DNA from: Streptomyces tubercidicus
Lineage (GTDB): Bacteria > Actinomycetota > Actinomycetes > Streptomycetales > Streptomycetaceae
Direction of reading: 5' to 3'
DNA: 64,000 nucleotides
Assembly (NCBI RefSeq): GCF_027497495.1
Contig: NZ_CP114205.1
Location: 868,001-932,000, forward strand
The notes beneath the pieces were generated by a model. The model had not been told where the DNA came from. It did no database searches and worked only from the letters and a program-made list of their open reading frames with translations. The translations under genes and the position numbers were made by a program. Of this stretch, positions 32,949-43,106 are shown piece after piece. How positions within the stretch are numbered: position 1 is the first letter of the stretch; each line of letters begins with the position of its first letter.

Positions 32949-35551
32949 TCAGGCCGCTTTCGATCCAGCGCTGGTGCCCCTGTGCACCTGCCACACCCAG
33001 ACGCCGCCGATCCACCGTCCTGGTGTCCCCATCAGCCGCTGCACAGTGAGACGTAGCGCCTGGTCTCCCGGTTGCGGAGCGAGCACGACCGCTCCCGCCC
33101 GCCAGAAGCGCAGGTCCTTGCGGGCTTCCCGGCGCTGCGCCGGGCTGATGTCCGGGATCTGGCCGGTGCGGCTGACTTCCCTCAGGAGGGTGGAGGTGGA
33201 GCGGGGCACCGGGCCGTAGATGCCGGTCCGGTCGGGCCCGTACGGTCCGTTGAAGTAGCCGCCGGGCAGCGGAAAGCCGAGGCCGGCGGAGGTCTGCCAG
33301 TGCAGGGCTTCCGTGCGGCCGGGGTCGGGCAGCGGCACGGGGACGAGAGTGCGGCCCTCCGGTACGAACGCGCGCCAGGTGCCATCGGCTACGAAAGAGG
33401 GGACGGCGGGACGGTCGACGGTGGCCAGCGGCGTGGGCACGATCGGGAGGAGTGCGGCGGCGACTGCCCCCCCCAACCCACGGCCCTCAGCGCCCGGTCG
33501 TCGACGGCAACGCGCCCGGTGGAGTCGACAGGCCGGGCCTGGGCGTCCCAGCGGTCGCAGGCGAGGGCCAGGAGGATGCCGAGCGCGGGTACCGCCGCCA
33601 TCGCCATCCGCGATTCGATGACCGACTCGAACAGCGGGAGGTCGTGGAGCAGCAGCCATGGCCCCGGCAGCGTGACGTCCGTGCCCGGCACCGGGATCGT
33701 GCGGCCCAGGGACAGCAGCACCGCCCCGAAGGCGACCGTCGCCAGCCCCCGGACCCGAGCATCCCGCCACCGCCACACCACCACCACGACGGTCAGCACG
33801 GCGAGCGGCCAGCCGAAGAAGGCGTTCTGCTCGGTGCGGTTGAGGGCGAGGGCGTCGGCCGTGGCCGGGTTGCCCGCCAGCGAGCGGCCCGCGAACTCCA
33901 CCAGTGCACGCGGCGAGTTGCCCGTCGAGCCGTGCAGCACACTGGTGTAGCTCTGGGCGCCGAAGAACTGCCGGCCGAGCGGGTAGGTGAGCAGCAGCAA
34001 AGAGACACCCGCGGCGACGGCCAGGCCGCGGGCAAGGGAGCGCCAGACCGTCCGAGCGGCGGCGGGGCGCGCGGCCGCGTAGCCCACCGCGAAGAGCAAC
34101 AGGCCCATGGCTGCCAGCAGCAGCGCCTCCTCACCGAGGAAGATCTGGTAGGTCAGGAGGAGGCCGAGGACCACACCGTCCCGGACGGTACGGCGGCGAG
34201 TGGTTCCGCCACTGTCGTCATGGCCGCCACCGTCCCGGCCGCGCGCCTCGCACAGCCGCAGCAGCCGGTCGATGATCAGCGGCATCATGAACAGCACAGC
34301 GAAGTTCGGGTGCGCGTTGGCGTGCGAGATCATCGGCGGTGCGAAGGCGCACAGGGCCCCGCCGAGCGCGGCAGCCCGGCGCGACCGTACGCATCGCTTG
34401 AGGAGCAGCCAGTACCAGGCGGCCGCGGTCGCGGCCAGGCCGCCGGTCAGCACCAGCGCCCAGGTCGCGGCGGCTCCGAAGAGCGCGGTGACGGGCGCCA
34501 GCGGGACGGACAGCCCGAGCATGGCGGTGTTCGCCATCAGGTTCACACCCAGCGGATGGTTCTGCAGGGTGGTGAAGAACGGGTCGTGCAACCCGAAGAC
34601 ATGGTGTGCGGTGACCGCGAAGAACCACTCCCACTGGTTCTGGTCCTGCCCGCTGTCGGCCAGGTAGCTCCCGCCAAGGTCGGCCCACAGCCCCTTGAAG
34701 AGCCATACGGACACCAGCAGATAGCCGAGCACCACGACCCGGTCGGCGGGCCGCATCATTCGCAGGGCTCCGCGCGCCCGCAGCCGCACCAGTTCCAGGA
34801 GGACTCCGGCGTAGTCCAGCGCGCGCACCTTGGACCCCGCCTGGTGCGCCCAGCGCACCGGTACCTCGGCCACCGGCCACTTCGCCTCGTGGAACATCCG
34901 CAGAATCTCCACGTCGATGCCCCAGCCGTCGACCCGCTACCGCCCGAAGACCGCGCGTGCCTGGTCGCCGTCGAAGAGCTTGAAGCCACACTGCGTATCA
35001 CGGACACCGGGCACGGCGACCGCCCGTATCACCCGGTTTCCCACCCGGCCGAGCAGCTTCCGCAGCGGATGCTGGCACACCTCGACGTGTACGTCCCCCT
35101 GAGCGCGGGACCCGATCGCGGCGGCGTAACCCGCGTCGAGCTGATCATGCAGCAGGGCCAACTCCTCGATGGGAGTGGCCAGATCGGCGTCGGTCACCAA
35201 CACCCGTCCGCCCCGCGAGGCGAGCACCCCCAGGCGCACCGCGTGGCCCTTGCCGTGGTTGCGCGCGGGCGGGGCAGGCAGTCCGGACGGCGACCCCACC
35301 AGCCGGATCCTCGGCTCGGCCGCCGCCGCCTCGCGGACAGCGGCCGCGGTGGGGTCCGTGGAACCGTCGTCGACGACGATCAGCTCCCAGCCGGCGTGCC
35401 GGCCGGGAGAGGAACGCAGATAGCGGCAGATCGCATCGAGGGTCCGAGGCAGCCGGTGCTCCTCGTTGTACGCGGGCACCACCACCGTCAGGTCGACGGT
35501 GCCGGCCGTCGGCACGCCGTGGGCGGCATGGAGGGAAGAAGAGTGCAACAC
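32949..35551 (-). pseudogene. Large membrane GT2 glycosyltransferase, broken by a nonsense codon and a C8 frameshift
   Basis: Read leftward from ATG 35551. The first 204 residues are a GT2 domain of the dolichyl-phosphate-sugar type: VVVPAYNEEHRLPRTL, IVVDDGSTD, ARNHGKGHAVRLG, VTDADLATP. An in-frame TAG (34939-34937) interrupts FGR-stop-RVDGWG, where the family normally has Gln (CAG). The same frame then continues for some 480 residues with about ten membrane helices, typical of sugar-transfer membrane proteins. At 33467-33474 a run of eight C breaks the frame, and the C-terminal 170 residues (FNGPYGPDRTGIYGPVP and onward) are read in another frame to 32949. The two lesions suggest a recent pseudogene or sequence errors. 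Confidence 0.85.
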
Positions 35552-36146
35552 GCCTCGGTGACCACGCCGGACCGCCGGCGGGTTGCATGTCCTGCGTCAC
35601 ACTCCCCTTGCGGTGCCTGCCCCTTCGCCGAAGCAGCCGACGCGTGCTGAGCTCGAACGTCGCATGGCTGCCCCGGAGAACGAGCACCAGCGCCATCGAG
35701 TCTGAGCCCTCGACCTGACGGGCGGACCTGACAACCCGTACTGCCTAACGTTCTTGAGTCCCTCCGGTGTCCGCCTCCTCATCGATCGCTAGCCACTGTC
35801 GCGTAGCGGCGAGCCGCTCGGGCACCGACTGCGCGCGGACGAGCACCGCTTCTTGTTCGCCCTACGCTTCACGCCCGTCCATCCCATCAAGGTGAATACC
35901 GGGGAGAGATGGACGTGATGCTTCTGGAGGGGTGGCCGAACCCGATGTCGGCGCCTTGGGCCTTGTCCAGGCGCTCGGCGATGGAGGAGCGGGCGTCGAC
36001 GACCGCGCGCAGGGCGCCCCTCATGCTCTCCCGTGGAAGCGAGGGATCGCGCGGTGACGGCAACGGCCAGAGCGGATACGGCTGTTGGGGCCCTTCCCGC
36101 CCCGGCGCGGGCGGATGGCGAGTTCAGCGGTAGCCGGTCGGTCTTT
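35552..36146. other. Intergenic, about 600 bases, no intact gene
   Basis: Upstream of the glycosyltransferase and downstream of the YihY-like gene. A minus-strand stretch near 36023-35900 has coding-like bias (MRGALRAVVDARSSIAERLD) but no complete gene and no recognised family. The remainder shows nothing. Confidence 0.4.
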
Positions 36147-36947
36147 TCAACGGTGTCGGTGCTGAAGAACCAGTCGGCCGACCAGCGCACCGCCGAACAC
36201 CACCACGCCCACACCGACCAGCCAGGACTGGACGACCAGGACGGTTCCGATGGCGCCGTAGGTGACCGCGCTGGATGCGATCAACGGCGAGAAGACGAGC
36301 CGGGAGAATCCCCGGAGACCGATCAGCCCGATCATCGTAGCCACCGCGCCGGGCAGCAGGGCGCCCCAGCCGACCCGCCCACCGAGCAGCATCCGCTGCG
36401 ACCACCAGAAGAACAGCACAGCGCTCAGCAGTGCGGCCGACGTGAGGGCCAAGGACTGTCGCCACAGCGTGGTGGTGGCGGACATGAAGAGGTACCCGAC
36501 GAGTACGACGAGCCACAGCACATGCCGCCACCGGGCATACCAGCGCGCCGGCGAGAGCTCCCAGACCCTCTCGTAGCCGGTCTGCACCGCCGACCCCAAC
36601 GACAGACCGAAGACAGCAAGGGTGGCAAGGCCAAACGCGGTCGTGGTCCGTGCCGCCTGGCCAGGCCGGGTGAACAGCTGCCCGATCTGCTCACTGGAAG
36701 TCGTCGACACACCGATCCCCTCCCCCAGCCACTGCGCGAACCCCCGCCCGTGCGTCGGATCACCCACGGAGACCACGATCAGCAGCGGCACCAGCGTGAG
36801 GAACCCGAGCGCCGCAAAACCCAGTGACCGCGACCCCAGCTCCAGCTCACGGCCCCGTCTCCATCCGCGCCCGACCGGCGAACGCCGCATCCCACGGCGC
36901 AGCCGTCCGAACAGAGAGGAATGGCCCGCTGCATCAGAAGCCTTCAT
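36147..36947 (-). CDS. YihY/BrkB-family inner membrane protein
   Basis: 266 residues with about six membrane helices (FAALGFLTLVPLLIVVSVG, AFGLATLAVFGLSLGSAVQ, HVLWLVVLVGYLFMSATTT, and others). The WYARWRHVLWL and WWSQRMLLGGRVGW loops fit the family once mislabelled ribonuclease BN. Function is unproven; it is probably involved in membrane or envelope processes. It sits at the edge of a group of small stress-type genes (37001-38720). The start at ATG 36947 gives a positively charged N-terminus, as expected. Confidence 0.88.
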   Translation of the reverse strand: MKASDAAGHSSLFGRLRRGMRRSPVGRGWRRGRELELGSRSLGFAALGFLTLVPLLIVVSVGDPTHGRGFAQWLGEGIGVSTTSSEQIGQLFTRPGQAARTTTAFGLATLAVFGLSLGSAVQTGYERVWELSPARWYARWRHVLWLVVLVGYLFMSATTTLWRQSLALTSAALLSAVLFFWWSQRMLLGGRVGWGALLPGAVATMIGLIGLRGFSRLVFSPLIASSAVTYGAIGTVLVVQSWLVGVGVVVFGGALVGRLVLQHRHR

Positions 36948-37000
36948 CGGTGTGCCTGTCGACTGGACGGCCGACGATGTCGCCGCACTCTCACGGGCTG

Positions 37001-37502
37001 TCAGGAGTCACGCTGCGCGCCGGGGGAGAAGACCGCCGCCGCTGCCTGGAGGCGCAGTGTCTCCAGCGTGTCGATCTGGCCGCGCGCCCGGTCCAGCAGA
37101 TGGTGCAGCTGGTATTCGTCCAGGCGGGGCTCTCCCGCGGCCACGACGAGCAGCGTGCGCCAGATCAGGGTCTTCCCCTCGACTCCCAGCCGCAGGGTCT
37201 CAAGCTCGATCAACGTGCTCAGTCCGGAGCGCCGGTACAGGACGCCGTTCGGCTTCAGACGCCCCAGCCTTTCGGCCGCCCAGCCACCGGAGACCTTTGT
37301 AGCGGCGTGCGGGGACGCCGAGCGCGTCCATGACTTCGAGCAGGGTCTGCCGGTCCTGAGCGATCTCGTCGGCGATGCGCTGCAGGTCGGCGCTGCGCGC
37401 AGAATGGCGGTGCTGGTGGGCGATGCGTTGCGCAAGCCCGACGCCGAAGGTGGCACCGGCCAGGTGGTCATTCAGGTAGATCCCGAGCTTGTCGCGATAC
37501 AT
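37001..37502 (-). pseudogene. Small helical protein, frameshifted
   Basis: From ATG 37502 the product reads MYRDKLGIYLNDHLAGATFG, then runs as helices to ALGVPARRYK near 37305. There the frame shifts, and the rest (GGWAAERLGRLKPNG to FSPGAQ) is read in the neighbouring frame to 37001. The joined product is about 165 residues, the expected length of this Streptomyces family (start consensus KLGTYLNDHLAGA). The family is seen near stress genes; function is unknown. The break could be a real indel or a sequencing error. Confidence 0.75.
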
Positions 37503-37997
37503 CCTGGGCCCCGTTCTCGCCTGTCCTCGGCGATCTCCTCGACGGTGCGAGCGCGTACACAAGCGGGCTGGGAACATCGGCGTCGGATTTCTCCCGCCCC
37601 CGCACCACGACAGCAAACCGCGAGGCTACGGAACCGACGCGGCGAAATGCCGGGAACGGACCCGAACGGCTCAGGGGCCCAGGCGCTGGAGCGCTGCATC
37701 GGAATTCTCGGCGCCAGCCCGGTGACAGTCGCCGTTCTCTTGACGGCGGTGGAACCTGCCGGGGGGCCGACCAGCCTGACCGTAAGGCTGACACGCGAAT
37801 CAGCGGCTTTGGCCCGCTCCCGCGCTCGCCCTTGCGGGCCGCGCGACGGAGGCGCCGTGCGGCGCGGTGCTGCTGGGGCACCGGCGTGCGGCCGGAGGGC
37901 TGGACCGCTGGTCGGGACGGCATGAGCGGCCGCAGTGGCCTCCTGGCCAGTGCGGTTCTACTGTGGGGACATATCCAGTAGCTCCTTGGAGCGCGTC

Positions 37998-38454
37998 ATG
38001 ATCGGCATCCTCGGACTCATCATCCTGCTCGCGGCGGTAGTCGTCGGTGTGGCCGGTGTTCTCACCAACGGTGGCAGCGGGCACGAACTCACGGGCGGAT
38101 TCTCGGTATTCGGCTACGGCATGACCGGCTCCACCGGCATGCTGTTCCTGTACGGCATCGTCGTCGGGGCGGCGGCTAAAAAAATTGTTGGGGCTGGCCC
38201 TGCTCTTCACCGGTAAACGACACCGCACCTCTCGCCATGGCAGCACCAAGCGCCATGAACTCAAGCAGTCCCACCACGAGACGGCCGCTGCCGACAACGA
38301 ACGCCACGACCTGACCGGCCAACGCGGAACCGGCCGCTCAGAGACGGCCACCGCGCGGGGAAACGACTCACCCCGAAGCGACCTCCCTGTCGAACCGCAC
38401 GGCGGTCATCGCAGGAGACTGCACTTCTTCGGGCACCGAGCCGCCCCCCGGTAG
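37998..38454 (+). pseudogene. Small two-helix membrane protein, frameshifted at an A7 run
   Basis: GGAG lies about 9 bases before ATG 37998. The N-terminal part has two membrane helices (MIGILGLIILLAAVVVGVAG and GSTGMLFLYGIVVGAAA). At GGCTAAAAAAATTG (about 38176-38189) the frame must shift by one base to continue with GLALLFTGKRHRTSRHGSTK and end at 38454 (HFFGHRAAPR). The joined product, about 150 residues, matches a conserved Streptomyces membrane protein. The A-run is a plausible slip site, so frame recoding or a sequence error is as likely as loss. Confidence 0.7.
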
Positions 38455-38546
38455 CCACCGCCGCACGCGCAGATCGCTGAGCGCCCGACGCCACCGGCAT
38501 TACTGCCACCGGACCGCCGCAGACAACTCACCCAAGGTGGCCACCC

Positions 38547-38720
38547 ATGAGTATCTCGAAGAAGATCGCGCACAAAGCCGAAGCGATGAAAGGCGGCGCC
38601 AAGAAGACGAGCGGCTGCGCCACCGGCAGCCAGCGCCTGCAGGCCGAAGGCCGCGGAGACCAAGTTAAGGGCAACATCAAGCAGGCCGCGGCCAAAATCA
38701 GGGACGCCTTCAAGCACTGA
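38547..38720 (+). CDS. CsbD-like stress protein
   Basis: 57 residues, highly charged: MSISKKIAHKAEAMKGGAKK, then AEGRGDQVKGNIKQAAAKI. The paired helices with GxxxQxxGNxKQA are the CsbD signature. CsbD proteins accumulate in general stress; their biochemical role is unresolved. Grouping with the membrane proteins upstream suggests a shared stress sigma factor, but I did not identify a promoter. Confidence 0.85.
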   Translation: MSISKKIAHKAEAMKGGAKKTSGCATGSQRLQAEGRGDQVKGNIKQAAAKIRDAFKH

Positions 38721-38914
38721 CCGGTCCGCCCGTCGACCTGACCATGGCACGGGTCGGCGGTTATGCGACCCAAGGCTCCAGCCCCGGCACGCTGCCGCCA
38801 CCGTCGTGCCGGCGGGAGGTTTGCGGGCGCCAGCTGATCGGAGCTACGGGCCAGGCCGCGTGCGTTCTACAGGAGCCACTTCAGTGCTGACCGGTTCCAC
38901 CAAGGGCACGTGGG

Positions 38915-39247
38915 CTATTGGGTGGCATCGCAGGTACGGCAACGGCTTATCCCCGCAAGTTCGGTGTTGCCCTCAGTCACCTTGAGCGGATTGGATTCGG
39001 AGAGTCGTCGCCACGTGCCGGAAGCGGAAGCGGTCACCCAACCAAACTTCGGGGCCTGAATTCGGCTGTCTGAGAGGTGAGCACACCCGGGTAGGTGGGC
39101 CTTGCCGCTGTCATGAACGATGATTGCCCCCTTCGGCCAGTCTGCCCAGCCCGGCTTGGCCCCATCAGGACGCTTAGCAGCACCTCGTACACGGTCGCCA
39201 GGCACACAAGCGCAGTTGTGCATTTCGTGGAGCTCGCAATACAGCAT
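38915..39247 (-). CDS. Small Cys/His-rich protein, unknown
   Basis: 110 residues from ATG 39247, with AGGGGGAA about 6 bases upstream. It opens MLYCELHEMHNCACVPGDRV. Later clusters are HLPGCAHLSD and ISRCRTCD, giving six Cys and several His that could bind one or two zinc ions. No family is recognised. A longer frame extends upstream but lacks a ribosome site. It lies beside a tRNA-like attachment remnant, which suggests it belongs to a mobile element. Confidence 0.5.
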   Translation of the reverse strand: MLYCELHEMHNCACVPGDRVRGAAKRPDGAKPGWADWPKGAIIVHDSGKAHLPGCAHLSDSRIQAPKFGWVTASASGTWRRLSESNPLKVTEGNTELAGISRCRTCDATQ

Positions 39248-39628
39248 GGCGTTCCCCCTGTGCATTTGGTCAGCCCATCCAGCATAGAAGATGGCTCGCC
39301 TGGTGCCATCGCTTGTCGAGGGGCGAGCACTCCGCGCCCATCCGGCATGGCTGAGGCCGCTCCTCTCCGCTCTCGCTACGTACTGTGGCGTGCTTCTGCA
39401 AACCGACTGCGGAGGTTCTGACCGCGAATCATGATTCTTCGCCGACCGACAAGCCACTGCCGCTGTGCGATCAGCACCGTAGCCGGGCGTGCCCCATCCG
39501 TGCCCTTCAGTCGGGTCAACACCGGTCACGAGGGGCACCACGGGACACGGCAGCACGGTCCAGGAAGCGGCGTTTCCCAGGTCAAAATGCCGTCTGATCG
39601 ACCCGAGCCCCGTTGATTCCCAAGTTCA

Positions 39629-39662
39629 GAGCGCGGGTTCGACTCCCGAAACCCGCTACGTG
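39629..39662 (+). other. tRNA T-arm/3'-end-like fragment (possible attachment site)
   Basis: GCGGGTTCGACTCCCG has the invariant TTCGA-T T-loop with a stem of four pairs plus one mismatch. It is preceded by AAGTTCAGAGC and followed by AAACCCGCT. No anticodon or D arm can be folded upstream. Elements that integrate in tRNA genes often leave just such a 3' fragment. Confidence 0.45.
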
Positions 39663-40002
39663 CGAAAGCCCCAGGTCAGCAGCCTGAGACTTGTTCGTTG
39701 GATAGACCACTTCTAGGGCCTGTGCCGCTCGCGTGCCACAACAGGGCACGATTGCGGACGGCGTCGAAGCCCGTGCACCGTCCACGAGGAAGCCCTGCCT
39801 TGGCAGCCAAAGGCTCGCCTTACGTCATGCGCAAATTAAGGCGTATGCCTGCCTCGATCTACACGGGAGGCCACAGGCCCCTTCTGGGAGCCAACCTGCT
39901 CTTCTCTTGAGCCACCCCAGCACGTCACCCTCAGCCATTGCGCCTCCGACGACATTCCTGGACACCGAACAAATCTCAGGACAGGCGTTTACATCAGGGT
40001 CA

Positions 40003-40360
40003 ACGTAAAGATCGAGCCTGCTCAACCGCTCAGGCATGCGAGGCTGCCCGCTCCCCGATTCAAGGCACAAGACCGCAGAAGTGATACACCATCAAATTTA
40101 GCCGACGGGTCGTCAGCTAAGTCAGCGTTGAGTCAGCATGAACCCTGCCAGAGGTGGTGACAGGTGGCGACACATGCACATGCGTCAACCTGCCCTGCAC
40201 CACCTCTGACCTGCATAGATGCTGGCCAACGCACTACACCCGCAACATTGTCCCAAACCCGGTGCCAATGGAACCCAAAGAGGTACACAAATGGCGTTTT
40301 CGCAGGTCAGAGGCCATTTTTGGGGTCAGTAAAGTCAGCCGAAAGTCAGCAACGGCGCGA
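40003..40360 (+). repeat. GTCAGC repeat element, copy 2 (full length)
   Basis: Homologous to 55210-55553. It contains two clusters of GTCAGC: 40112, 40121 and 40132, then GTCAGT at 40325 and GTCAGC at 40334 and 40345. Between them is an 11-bp inverted repeat, CAGAGGTGGTG (40149-40159) with CACCACCTCTG (40198-40208). Outer direct hexamers around a central inverted repeat resemble a recombinase attachment site with arm sites, or an iteron region. No protein is encoded. Confidence 0.75.
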
Positions 40361-40442
40361 TCGTGCCGCTTGCCGTGAGCCGGAGCGGAGCGGATACGTC
40401 CGGGGCAAGCCCCTTTGGCAGCCGCGGGTTGAGCCGTTCGTT

Positions 40443-42089
40443 TCACCGCTTGACCGGGGTGTGGCCGTTCATGGCGAAGCGAGGGGAGCACTGCTCGTCG
40501 GAGCGGTCGTTGGCGTTCCAGACACAGATCCACATCGTGTGGCCGACGTCCGAGATGAAGTTCGTCTTCGTGGCGCCCCAGTTGGCATGGAAGGTGTACG
40601 CGATGCCGTCGCTGCGGTACAGCTCGGCGCTGCAGCTCTGGTTCAGGGAGGTGTTGAGCACGCCCGCGAGCGCGTCGGAGCCGTTGTCGTCCAGCCAGGC
40701 GGAGCAGGCGGCATCGTTGCCGACCCAGGAGGTGTCCGCCTCGGATCCCCTGACCTGCGCCGGGTCGTCGCCGCCGTTGATGCCGGGGATCGACGACGAG
40801 GTGACGCGGGTGGCGGGTGCCGAGGACGCGGTGGTCGCGGCGGGTGCGGAGGGCGAGCGCGCACCGGATGCGCGCGGCGGGGCGGTCGTTTCCGAGTCGG
40901 CCGGGGCGTCCGGGGCCGGGCGCCCGGGCTCCGCGGTGGACGTGGCCGAACGGCTCGGGCTCGCATGGGGCGTCCGGGTCGCCCCGGCCGCGGTCTCGAC
41001 GCGGGCCGACGCGCTGTCGGCCGGCTGCGCAGCGCCGTTGTGCCGGGAGGCGGACGGGAGGAGTACCAACGCCGCGACGGCGCCGAGGGCGATCGCCGCG
41101 GCGGTCGGCAGCAGGAACAGGCGTGTGCGGGAGCGGCGGGGCGGTGCGGCGGACGGGGGCGCGGTCCCCGGCGCCAGGTCCGCGTCCGGCGTCGCTTCCG
41201 CGGCCAGGTCCGGCGGCGGGACGGTCTCCAGCTTGCCGACCGGGGTTGCGGCGAAGGCACGTCGCGAGGCGATGCGTGACATGACCTCGGGGGGCCAGGA
41301 GGGAGGAGGCGCGGGCAGGTGGGCGCGGGCCGCCTCCGCCACCTCGCCGGCGGTGGGGCGGGCTCCGGGGCCGGTCGCGAGACAGCGACCGATGACGTTG
41401 GCGAGGCCGGCATCCACGGCGCGCAGCGGCTCCACGTCGGGGACGACACCAGGCGTGCGGCCCGAGGCCGCGTAGAGGACGAGCGCCCCCAGCGAGTAGA
41501 CGTCCGCGGGCGCGTCCACGTCCTCGTCCCCGGCCTGCTGTTCCGGTGCCGAGAATCCCTGCGTGCCGTAGCTGCCACCGCTCTTGGTGAGCCTTGCCTG
41601 GTCCGCGGCGCGTGCGATGCCGAAGTCGATCAGCTTCACGCCGTCCCGCACCAGCATGACGTTGCCGGGCTTGATGTCACGGTGCACGATCCCGAACGTG
41701 TGCACGGCCGACAGAGGGGTGGCCGCCTCGGCCAGCAGCAGCCACAGCGCCCCGGCGGGCAGCGGGCCGCGCAGCCGGACCGCCTCGTCCACGGTGAGCC
41801 CGGGCACGTACTCGGTGGCGAACCAGGGACGTTCGGCGGTGCCGTCGCTCGCCAGCACCCGCGGCCCGACCCCGGCCGGCACGCGGTAGAGGATGCCGAC
41901 CTCGCGTGCGAAGCGCTCGCTGGAGACCAGCCGTGGCCGGACGCGCTTGACGGCTGCGTAGCCCTTGTCGGACGCCCCGAGGTAGACCTCGCCCATGCCG
42001 CCGACGCCGAGCAGACCGATGAGGTGGAAGCTGCCGATCTCCTGCGGATCGTCCGCGGTGAGCGGTTCGGCGATCGTGCTGTCCATCAT
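40443..42089 (-). CDS. Membrane Ser/Thr protein kinase (PASTA-less, Cys-containing sensor)
   Basis: 548 residues from ATG 42089 (GGGGAA 7 bases upstream). The kinase domain spans 20-275: glycine loop GVGGMGEVY (28-36), Lys48, HRDIKPGN (136-143), DFG (155-157), and APEQQAGD in the activation segment. A Pro/Ala-rich linker leads to one membrane helix (about 340-362, LFLLPTAAAIALGAVAALVL). A Ser/Thr/Pro stalk follows, then an external domain of about 110 residues with four Cys (CSAWLDDNGSDALAGVLNTS, SCSAELY, CVWN, CSPRF). It diverges from the FHA gene 167 bases away, which is a likely phospho-Thr reader for it. Confidence 0.93.
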   Translation of the reverse strand: MMDSTIAEPLTADDPQEIGSFHLIGLLGVGGMGEVYLGASDKGYAAVKRVRPRLVSSERFAREVGILYRVPAGVGPRVLASDGTAERPWFATEYVPGLTVDEAVRLRGPLPAGALWLLLAEAATPLSAVHTFGIVHRDIKPGNVMLVRDGVKLIDFGIARAADQARLTKSGGSYGTQGFSAPEQQAGDEDVDAPADVYSLGALVLYAASGRTPGVVPDVEPLRAVDAGLANVIGRCLATGPGARPTAGEVAEAARAHLPAPPPSWPPEVMSRIASRRAFAATPVGKLETVPPPDLAAEATPDADLAPGTAPPSAAPPRRSRTRLFLLPTAAAIALGAVAALVLLPSASRHNGAAQPADSASARVETAAGATRTPHASPSRSATSTAEPGRPAPDAPADSETTAPPRASGARSPSAPAATTASSAPATRVTSSSIPGINGGDDPAQVRGSEADTSWVGNDAACSAWLDDNGSDALAGVLNTSLNQSCSAELYRSDGIAYTFHANWGATKTNFISDVGHTMWICVWNANDRSDEQCSPRFAMNGHTPVKR

Positions 42090-42256
42090 CACCAGTTCCC
42101 CGGCCGCTCGCGCTGACGGCGGGCAGGCTATCCAGCAAATCGGGCTCAGGCAACACGAGTTGACGGCGCGCCCCGGCCTGGCGTACGCATCTGCGGGAGG
42201 ACCGGTCCCCGCGGTGCGCTCATACACTGCCGCGAGCCGAGCTGGAGGCATGTGAT
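42090..42256. promoter_or_regulatory. Divergent promoter region, kinase and FHA genes
   Basis: 167 bases between the two starts, which must carry both promoters. GAGGCATGTGAT ends 2 bases before the FHA start at 42257, so GGAGG is its ribosome site. I did not identify clear -10/-35 boxes. Confidence 0.5.
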
Positions 42257-43051
42257 ATGGCATACGGAAACTTCCCACCCCAGATGCTGCCGCCGGGCAG
42301 CCCCTCCGACAGGGTGCCCTCGGCACCACCGGGGACGATCTTCGTACTGGGTCCGGAGGGCGGGTACGCCGTGCCGCCGCGCCGGTACACGCTGCTGTTC
42401 GGGCGCGACCGCGAGGACGTTCATGTACCGGTCGGGGTCGACGACCCGACCGTCAGCCGTCGGCACGGCATCTTCACCTGCACGGCCGCGGACGGCGACT
42501 GGTGGCTGGTCAACACCGGTCATCTGCCGATCGAACTACCCGACGGCGTGCTGATGCTCGCCGGCCACAAGCGGCTCATCGAGTCCGGGTACACCCCGCT
42601 GGTGATCAACTCGTCCAAGCGGCGTTCCCATCTGGTGGAGGTCCGCGTCGTGGACGAAGACGACAGGAACCCCCGCTCCACAAGTGGTGCGGAGACTGTG
42701 AATCCCGAGACGGTCTACGAACTCTCCCCGCAGGAGCGGCTGGTGCTCACCGCACTCGCCCAGCGCTATCTGGAGGGCCACGACGCCTTCCCGCTCCCGC
42801 TGGCCTGGGAGGACACCGCCCGGCTGGCCAACGCCTCGCCCTACGCGGTCAAGTCCTGGACCCACAAGTCGGTCGCGAACACGGTCGAGGACGTGCGCGA
42901 ACGGCTGCACCGCCGGGGCGTGCGCGGACTGCTGCGCGACGAGGTCGGCGAGCCGGTCGGCTCGACCCTCAGCGTCAACCTGATCAGGGAGTTGCTGAAG
43001 ACGGCGACGCTGAGCGCTCAGGACCTGGAGTTGCTCGCCGACAAGGACTGA
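42257..43051 (+). CDS. FHA-domain protein
   Basis: 264 residues. The FHA fold lies at about 28-100: LLFGRDREDVHVPVG and DDPTVSRRHGIF give the conserved GR, SxxH and later N of phospho-Thr binding. The C-terminal half (about 150-264) is helical, with LSPQERLVLTALAQRYLEGH and a possible winged-helix segment ending LSAQDLELLADKD. This layout occurs next to Ser/Thr kinases in Actinobacteria. It probably transmits the kinase signal to transcription or to the adjacent STAND module. Confidence 0.9.
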   Translation: MAYGNFPPQMLPPGSPSDRVPSAPPGTIFVLGPEGGYAVPPRRYTLLFGRDREDVHVPVGVDDPTVSRRHGIFTCTAADGDWWLVNTGHLPIELPDGVLMLAGHKRLIESGYTPLVINSSKRRSHLVEVRVVDEDDRNPRSTSGAETVNPETVYELSPQERLVLTALAQRYLEGHDAFPLPLAWEDTARLANASPYAVKSWTHKSVANTVEDVRERLHRRGVRGLLRDEVGEPVGSTLSVNLIRELLKTATLSAQDLELLADKD

Positions 43052-43106
43052 GCGGACTGCAGGGTGCGTGTCCCGGCCGGGCGCCGGGCGGGACACGCGG
43101 TGTTTC

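Noticed and set aside
33452..35650. A 732-residue plus-strand frame opposite the glycosyltransferase
   Set aside because: It is low-complexity (Arg/Gly/Gln-rich) and mirrors the third-position GC of the minus-strand gene, which has clear GT2 motifs. It is an antisense shadow.
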